From Apostichopus japonicus (Eukaryota > Echinodermata > Holothuroidea > Aspidochirotida > Stichopodidae): DNA of 64,000 bases. A program made the position numbers and the translations under genes. This document shows positions 57,828 through 64,000 of this stretch, in pieces. The DNA is taken from the NCBI RefSeq assembly GCF_037975245.1, contig NC_092563.1, positions 30,033,960 through 30,097,959 of the forward strand, read 5' to 3'. The stretch's first letter is position 1, and each line of letters opens with the position of its first letter. The notes under the pieces are model-generated. The model did not search any database, was not told the origin of the DNA, and saw only the letters and a list, made by a program, of their open reading frames with translations.

Positions 57828-60800
57828 CTGCAGGGAGATCAAGAAAACATACACTATTTTGTGCTGTAACAGTAGTAGCATTTCAGCATTTAATAAAGAC
57901 CCTTTCACAATTGTGAATGCACTTGTGCTATGCATGAGGTCGTTACAGGTCCGGTCAAGTGCAAGGGTGAGCTCAAGTGGCACATACACAACTAGCATCA
58001 CATTTGCACATACCATGAATCAAACATTAAAAGATATTAAACATAGAACGTCTACTTTTTTGGTTTTCATTCATCGGATTTACTTGCGCTCATATCTAAG
58101 AAGAAGGGACTAAGCAAAAAGAGGGGCAAGAAGAAGATGAAACAGGGGTAGGACTAGAGAGGCAGAGAGCAACACAAGTTTTGAAGGGATACTGCATGGC
58201 TATTCTACATAATCATTGGCTGATAGTTTTATTTACCTGAAATCAATGGAGCCCAGAAAGAGTCGTTAAATGGCAAGGAACATGATCCTGTGATATGATG
58301 ACACGGGCAGGAATCTCCAATACAACCACATACCTTAGAGCAGCCCAACCCGTATGTTCCATAGGGACAAACTGTAGGAGAATGCGACATGACTCGTAAG
58401 ACATCAAATCAGGACAACGGAGGAAATCATACTAAATCCATTTTATAACATTTCTGTCTTCATAAAACACTTTACTTTATTTATAAACTGACCATAAGTT
58501 TATCAAACCTAATATTCAGCTTTGCACAATCTTACTTTTATGTTTCTTTAGTATGAAAATCATTAGGAGCGCCCAGAACATATCAGAGGTAGGTTTATTT
58601 CCTACCTTTCTCCTTAAAAAAATATAAAAAAACAGGAAAATCCAATGACCACAATAATTTTTGCAGAATATTAGATCTTATGAATATTGAAGATAAATTG
58701 ACTTGCCACTGAAAATTGGGATTGAAACCCTCAATATTGTTTTCATATAGAAATAGCATTGTACTATGCATGAAGAATAAAGCTAACTTTGAGGAAAAAA
58801 ACAAAAACATACTTTGTTCACAGTAATCTCCTGTGAATCCACTCAAACAAATACATTCTCCAGTTACAGGCTTACAGTAGCCTCCATTTTGACACAGGCA
58901 TTCCTTTCCACAGTTTTGTCCGTACGTCATTGGTAGGCATTGTTCTCTGCAGTCTGGAGGGCGGAAACCAACGTCGCAAACACAGCCATCTGAAAATAGA
59001 GGCATCGGTTACTACCCGCATCAAGCTAGCAGGAGCAAACATGGTCAGGAAAGATGAAACTTTGAACATTCTTCTGAACATTGCACTGATCACACAACTC
59101 TCCCTAAACATTCAGTATGAAAATGAGGGGGGGGGGGAGGGGAGGGGTAACACTAAAGTCTGAAGGAATTACTGATGATGTGGATGATCAACTCTGTGTA
59201 TGAATATAAAAGAAGATACATGTTCATATTCAATCACTATCTACATGCACTTCCCTTTCCCTCCTCCCCTCTCTCCACAAGTGCCTGCTTCTCTCCTTCC
59301 TAACCCTCCCTCCCATTGACCCTGCCTCCCATTCACTCTCCCTTCACTCTCCCTCCCTTCCCTTCACCCATCCCCCACCATCACCCCCAATAAATAATAT
59401 ATGCTATTGTTACCTTCTGTACATCTGCCATTACCACTGCAGTTTCCAGCACCACATGCCAACATTGAACAATGTGGGCCAACCCAGTTACCATAGCAAT
59501 GGCATTCTCCCAGAATGCATTGCCCATGGCCAGAACAGTCACTTGGAGGGCACTTTGGTTCGTGGACACAAATCACGGTGGACACTTGTCGAGGGCACCT
59601 GAAGGACTTGTCAGCACTGATGGAAGAAACAGGATAAAATCTACCATAAGATCTTCATCTTAAACCACTTAATGAAAGAAATGAAACATCAAGCAGATGA
59701 GATTTTAGGCAAACATGATGACAAAACTGATGATGTCTTACATGAAGGACGAAGGACTGAACATTCAAAAGTAGCTCCTGGTAATCCTGGTTCATTCTTG
59801 ACCTATTTCCATCAATTCTACCTTGATAGAATATTACCTTAATCTTGCAAAGACTCATTCTTGTGGTTCTCTGTACTTTAGTACACTGAAATTGCAACAG
59901 CAATCATAAGGCAAAGACTTCAAAGGTTTGTTTCTGACAAAATACATTTCTGGGACACACAATTTCTGCAAACACATGATGAGGCATAAACAGTTATCAT
60001 GAGACACACACTGCTAACATTAATTACATGTGACACAAATTGTCTCCTGTCACATTGAGACAAACTTCTACTGTTACATGAGATATACCTTTACATAATG
60101 AGATACAACCTGTGTATTGATACCTGATGTGACACAAACTGTCTCCTGTCACATTGAGACACAAACTTCTACTGTTACATGAGAAAAAGTGTATACCTTT
60201 ACATAACTAGAGCACCAATGGTGCAGAAGCTCATACCTTTTCGAGCTTAAAAATGTAGGGCCCACAAAACTTTATGGCCCACCAAATTTCAGGCCATTTT
60301 TCAGATTCCACCAATTTTGGGCCCATGAGGGATAACCCCCCCCCCCCCTCCCTCCGTTAGCAGAATCCTGGCTACACCACTGGCTATAATTCCTATTTTC
60401 CACCTTTAAATCCTATTTTCCCCACTATCTCAAACAATACCACTGACCTACCCTATTAAACTTTCTCCCCTCTACCTGAGCAGACCTGAAGCACTCCTTG
60501 CCAAAATTTTGGCTGGCTGACTACATACCTCAGGCTCAAAGACTTCTAAGAATCGGCAAGTGCTGATTGGCTATTGGGCTCTCATGCTTACAGTTCAACA
60601 GTTAATAACAACTCCCAGTCCTGCTTTAATTCCACTAACAGCCTCTGCAGAGCTTAACCACAAATGTAAACAAACACTGCAGAGACTGGGAGACAAATTA
60701 AAGGAGCTTTGGCAAAAGGTGAAGGCTCAGATTTTATTAAACAATGGGGATTAATTGTAATTAATTAACTTTTGACCAAAAATTATTAGGCATCACCTTA

Positions 60801-63755
60801 TTCGTACACAATCCAACAATCATCAGTTCAACTTTGAATATGATCCATCAAAATCTTGAGGAGATTGAGATATTTGAAAATATTACAAAGAATGACCCCC
60901 TAAATGATATTTGACCTCAATTTTCTGAACACCCCTCGTAACTCTCATCCTGAGGAACTTTGTGACCAAGTTTCATTATAACTGGCCATACACTGTACGA
61001 ACAGGAGCAATTTGAAAATATAGGGCCACGGCCCGGGCCACAAAAGACCCCTAGTTGATCTTTGATCTCAAATTCATGAACACCCTGAAGGTAAAACTTC
61101 CATAGTACTATCGTGACAAACCCTCAACATTGTACCATGGAATCTGTAGGAGAAGAAGCATTTTGCGTATTTCCACAAAATGGCCCATTACGGCCCACAG
61201 GTGACCTTTGACCCCAAATTTCGGACCATCTCTGATGGACCTATACCTAATGGTCCTTGTGTCCAAGTTTCATGAAATTCCGTCAAACACTGCGAGTGGG
61301 AGCGGTTTTACCAATTGTTGACGGATAGAGTGATAGACGCCGCACTGTAACAATAGCTCACACCAGCATGCTGGTATGAGCTAATGAGATACCTCTTTAT
61401 TGATACCTGATGTGACACAAACTGTCTCCTGTCACATTGAGACACAAACCACAAACTTTGACTGTTACATGAGACACAAAGTGTATACCTTTACATAATC
61501 AGATACAACCTGTGTATTGATACCTGAAGTGACACAAACTGTCTCCTGTCACATTGAGACACAAACTTCTACTGTTACATGAGACACAAAGTGTATGCCT
61601 TTACATAATGAGATACAACCTCTTTATTGATACCTGATGTGACACAAACTGTCTCCTGTCACATTAAGACACAAACATCTACTGTTACATTTACATGAAA
61701 CACAAAGTTTATACCTTTACATAATGAGATACAACCTGTGTATTGATACAGTACCTGATGTGACACAAACTGTCTCCTGTCACATTAAGACACAAATATC
61801 TACTGTTACATTTACATGAGACACAAAAAGCATACTGTCACATAATGAGATACAACCTTTGTATTGATACCTGATGAGACACAAACAGTCTCTTGTCACA
61901 TGATGAATGGCAAACTGTGTACTGCTACATTATGAAAAAAGTCTCCTGACATCACAGAAATGAGATACAAAATGTCTACTGTTATGCAATGAGAAACAAA
62001 CTATCTTCTGTTACAATGACAGATATACAGATATACTTCACATATTTGAGATATCTCACACTATCAGGATAAGTTTCTCAAATACCGAGAGCAACTACAA
62101 CGTACACATTGTGACGAGAGTAATTTGACACCTACCAAAGATCACATGGGGTGTTGACCAAGGATCCATTCACAACAAATGTTGACGAACCACCTCCATC
62201 GAGATTTATAGCGTTGATGACATCATGCTTTAGTAGCCAAGTAGCAAACTGTTTTAATGAGACTCTGAAATTGATGAGACATAGCACCTTTAAACATACT
62301 ATTTGGAATTGAGAGAGTGAGCTATTTCTTTTTAATTCAGTTTGACCAACTTTAGCTCCTCTAACCAGGGAGTTGTTATTACATAACAACTCTCTGCTCT
62401 AACTAGCTAGTGATTTAGCATTCAAAAACTAACATGAAATTAAAGTGAACTTACAATTTTTTTTTTAATACCAAATTCTACATAATTACAACTTAAAAAA
62501 CAATAGCTTTACCATCAATAACTTCTATGTAGCTCTAAGAGGTGACCATATCTGATATGATGTGAATATGTAGTCAATAATTCATGGCTTGCTGAATATT
62601 CAATTTTCATGATACCAACATGTTAACATGGCACGCTCAATGACAAGGCAAGTTTGCTGCATCAGTTGTCAGATTTAATGGAACGCTGAACATTAATAGC
62701 TTTAATTTTACTTACAAGGTCTTCCAAGTATAATTAGGACATAGATGAACAGATATGGTCACACTGTGAAAGTTTGACAACCCAAAGAAAGTTATACTAG
62801 GCTCATCTATGCCTAACATAGTACATATAATGTCTTGACTATTAATAAACTTCCACTTTCCTTTATACTGCAAGTTTTCTGTCAATGACAAAGGATAATG
62901 TATTTTCAAGCATGAATTTATGAAAATTTCAAAAAGGGGAATCTGGGTAATCTGTCAATATTTACAAGCAACTACACCATTAATTGATGCAGCTGTCATT
63001 ACCCCTCAGAGCTGGTTCTTCCATCGACATTTGCCAAAACCAATCGTCCATTCTTATCACTTCCTACGACAGATCTTGCAGCCTTGACATTAAAGAAATG
63101 TTCCATTTTACCTATGGTTCCCAATAAATAAGAAACACCAACATTAACACATATAGCAGAAATATCAAGACACGATATTAGACAATTTAAGTGTTTCCAT
63201 GATCGTTACAATTGCATCATTAGTTCAGTTTTCCACTTTTCATCGGATTCACCGAAGCGGTTTAAGGGCATTGTAATGTAGACTTCTGAATAATTACCGT
63301 TTAGCAATTCATCTGGCTGGGAAATGTGCTAGTAGCTGCTAAGTTGGCTATATTATGATGAAGTCCACAGACAAAACAGTCAATCAAACGATACGTTCCA
63401 CACACAAGACTTTTCATGTGGGAAGAAATTATAGTGGACTAATTTAACCTGCTCCTTTAACGTTTACATGCACCTCAACTTTAGGTCAATAAAACTTACA
63501 AGAGCAGTCCTTTAAAGTTGTCATTGTTGAACACACACAGTCTCATAAAACTTATACATGATATCCAGATGTACTTCATTTCATCAAGAAAATATATCTC
63601 TGATGAATACCTTACCTGTCTCCTCTGTATCACTGCACTCTGCCTTCAGGCTTTCATCAAGGTATACCTCTCCATCTCTTATCAACCACCCTACTCCGCC
63701 TACTAGTTGGATAAATGGATTAGTTTCATCCAAGACATCTTCCTCGGATAAATAA
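57580..63755 (-). CDS. NAGPA: NAGPA copy B, exons 3-9 present, 5' end beyond the window
   Basis: Exons 63755-63616, 63111-63003, 62264-62136, 59598-59414, 58989-58813, 58371-58237 and 57827-57580 have exactly the same lengths and phases as copy A (140, 109, 129, 185, 177, 135, 248 nt), all frames open and all splice sites kept. They encode the C-terminal 374 residues with NAINLDGGGSSTFVVNG, the EGF-like repeats, the membrane span and YQRI. Differences from A include H to C in NTPCDLW, SKVCGC for SKECDC, and T for N in CKPSTIL. The intron between exons 5 and 6 has grown from 0.6 to 2.5 kb by a tandem array and a transposon. Exons 1-2 should lie just past 64000. It is either a functional paralogue or the other haplotype. 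Confidence 0.93.
58237..58371 (-). CDS. NAGPA: NAGPA copy B exon 8
   Basis: 135 nt; most changed exon (SKVCGC, HHITGSCSLPFND), cysteine spacing kept. Confidence 0.9.
58813..58989 (-). CDS. NAGPA: NAGPA copy B exon 7
   Basis: 177 nt; CLSGFTGDYCEQ in place of CMSGYTGDYCEQ. Confidence 0.93.
59414..59598 (-). CDS. NAGPA: NAGPA copy B exon 6
   Basis: 185 nt; protein the same as copy A over the CPRQVSTVICVHEPKC and EGF region. Confidence 0.93.
60207..61382 (-). mobile_element. Helentron-like element, copy 2
   Basis: Inverted copy of 16612-17796, about the same length, absent from NAGPA copy A. Neighbouring array units give the empty site (TTTACATAATGAGATAC): the insertion lies within ACATAA/AATGAG, with at most a 2-bp AA (TT) duplication. 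Confidence 0.7.
60560..60754 (+). pseudogene. Remnant of the Helentron-like element's open frame
   Basis: 64 aa matching the C-terminal part of the frame at 17260-17502, with R to W and F to L changes and one inserted isoleucine from an in-frame indel. A TGA interrupts the frame upstream, where copy 1 has TAC. Confidence 0.35.
62136..62264 (-). CDS. NAGPA: NAGPA copy B exon 5
   Basis: 129 nt; NAINLDGGGSSTFVVNG retained, with an added cysteine in NTPCDLW. Confidence 0.92.
63003..63111 (-). CDS. NAGPA: NAGPA copy B exon 4
   Basis: 109 nt; begins KMEHFFNVKAARS, where copy A has TMEQFFNVKAARS. Confidence 0.9.
63616..63755 (-). CDS. NAGPA: NAGPA copy B exon 3
   Basis: 140 nt, nearly identical to copy A exon 3 and first in-window exon of this copy. 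Confidence 0.92.
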
Positions 63756-64000
63756 CTGTAAAACACAGCAAGGAGAAAAGGAAGGCTTTCAATTTTTATT
63801 TTAATACTAATAACAAATGATTCTTCTTCTTTGATAGTAAGACACAGCATTAGAAGACTAACAATACACTAGAATGCTTGAGCAACATATTTAAGAATTG
63901 AAGGAAAGAGAGATGATAAGAACTAATAGGAGATGTCTCCAGATCTGCCAGCAATCTAACAAACAATTGTTCTGAAAACACAACATGAGAGTTTCTTGAT

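Larger units (their letters stand above)
60000..61960. repeat. 110-120-bp tandem array in NAGPA copy B intron 5
   Basis: TACCTGATGTGACACAAACT with GTCTCCTGTCACATTGAGAC and CTTTACATAATGAGATAC recurs at about 60121, 61404, 61521, 61631, 61751 and 61868. Copy A has only about 1.5 diverged units at 42330-42480. The array is split by a transposon at 60207-61382. Confidence 0.9.
52905..64000. repeat. Segmental duplication, block B
   Basis: Colinear with 34170-44352, same orientation. Exon sequences differ from block A by only a few percent by eye (about 7 changes in the 248-nt last exon); introns differ by many indels and insertions. It runs off the window end. Confidence 0.9.

Overview
This is a eukaryotic, intron-rich, AT-rich window packed with mobile elements and minisatellites. 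No bacterial gene organisation, tRNA, rRNA or CRISPR array was seen. The protein families are animal ones: a FERM-RING ubiquitin ligase, an NTF2-like transport factor and a lysosomal-enzyme 'uncovering' enzyme. Together with the repeat content they suggest a marine invertebrate, possibly an echinoderm; that assignment is inference, not something read from a marker gene.

Layout. (i) 1-2186: an unexplained open frame at the edge, a 372-bp hAT-like MITE with a perfect 8-bp target duplication, and the upstream region of gene 1. (ii) 2187-9760, plus strand: a complete four-exon gene for a 446-aa MYLIP/IDOL orthologue. (iii) 9761-18658: its 3' region, then degenerate sequence with a THAP-domain relic, a perfect CRE, and a hAT-like element (16379-18026) that carries a second, Helentron-like element inside it. 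(iv) 18659-29277, plus strand: a complete four-exon gene for a 123-aa NTF2 (NUTF2) protein. Its introns hold most of the mobile DNA: a foldback element with a nested 9-bp-TSD MITE, two further hAT-like MITEs, a LINE fragment, about 40 copies of a 49-bp minisatellite and about 31 copies of a 21-bp one. (v) 29278-39700: intergenic, with another 21-bp minisatellite of about 43 copies.

(vi) 39704-45591, minus strand: a complete nine-exon NAGPA gene (563 aa: signal peptide, furin-type propeptide site, catalytic domain, EGF-like repeats, one membrane span, YxxPhi sorting tail). Three M-box/CLEAR-like sites lie upstream. (vii) 46633-49317, plus strand: a possible divergent three-exon gene of unknown function (92 aa), with an 85-bp tandem array in its first intron. 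(viii) 49970-56760: nested tandem repeats, including a 207-bp satellite interrupted by a transposon with a 5-bp target duplication. (ix) 57580-63755, minus strand: a second NAGPA copy, exons 3-9 intact, with its 5' end beyond the window. The two NAGPA blocks form a head-to-tail duplication with a period near 18 kb. It is either a recent tandem duplication or two haplotypes placed in series by the assembly.

The three recognised families do not form an operon-like unit. MYLIP controls lipoprotein-receptor turnover, NUTF2 imports Ran-GDP into the nucleus, and NAGPA completes the mannose-6-phosphate tag on lysosomal enzymes. The strongest unusual signals are the NAGPA duplication, the sense-strand array of splice-acceptor-like motifs in a NUTF2 intron, the nested transposons whose insertion sites can be read directly, and the loss of the iron-binding cysteines in the IDOL orthologue.
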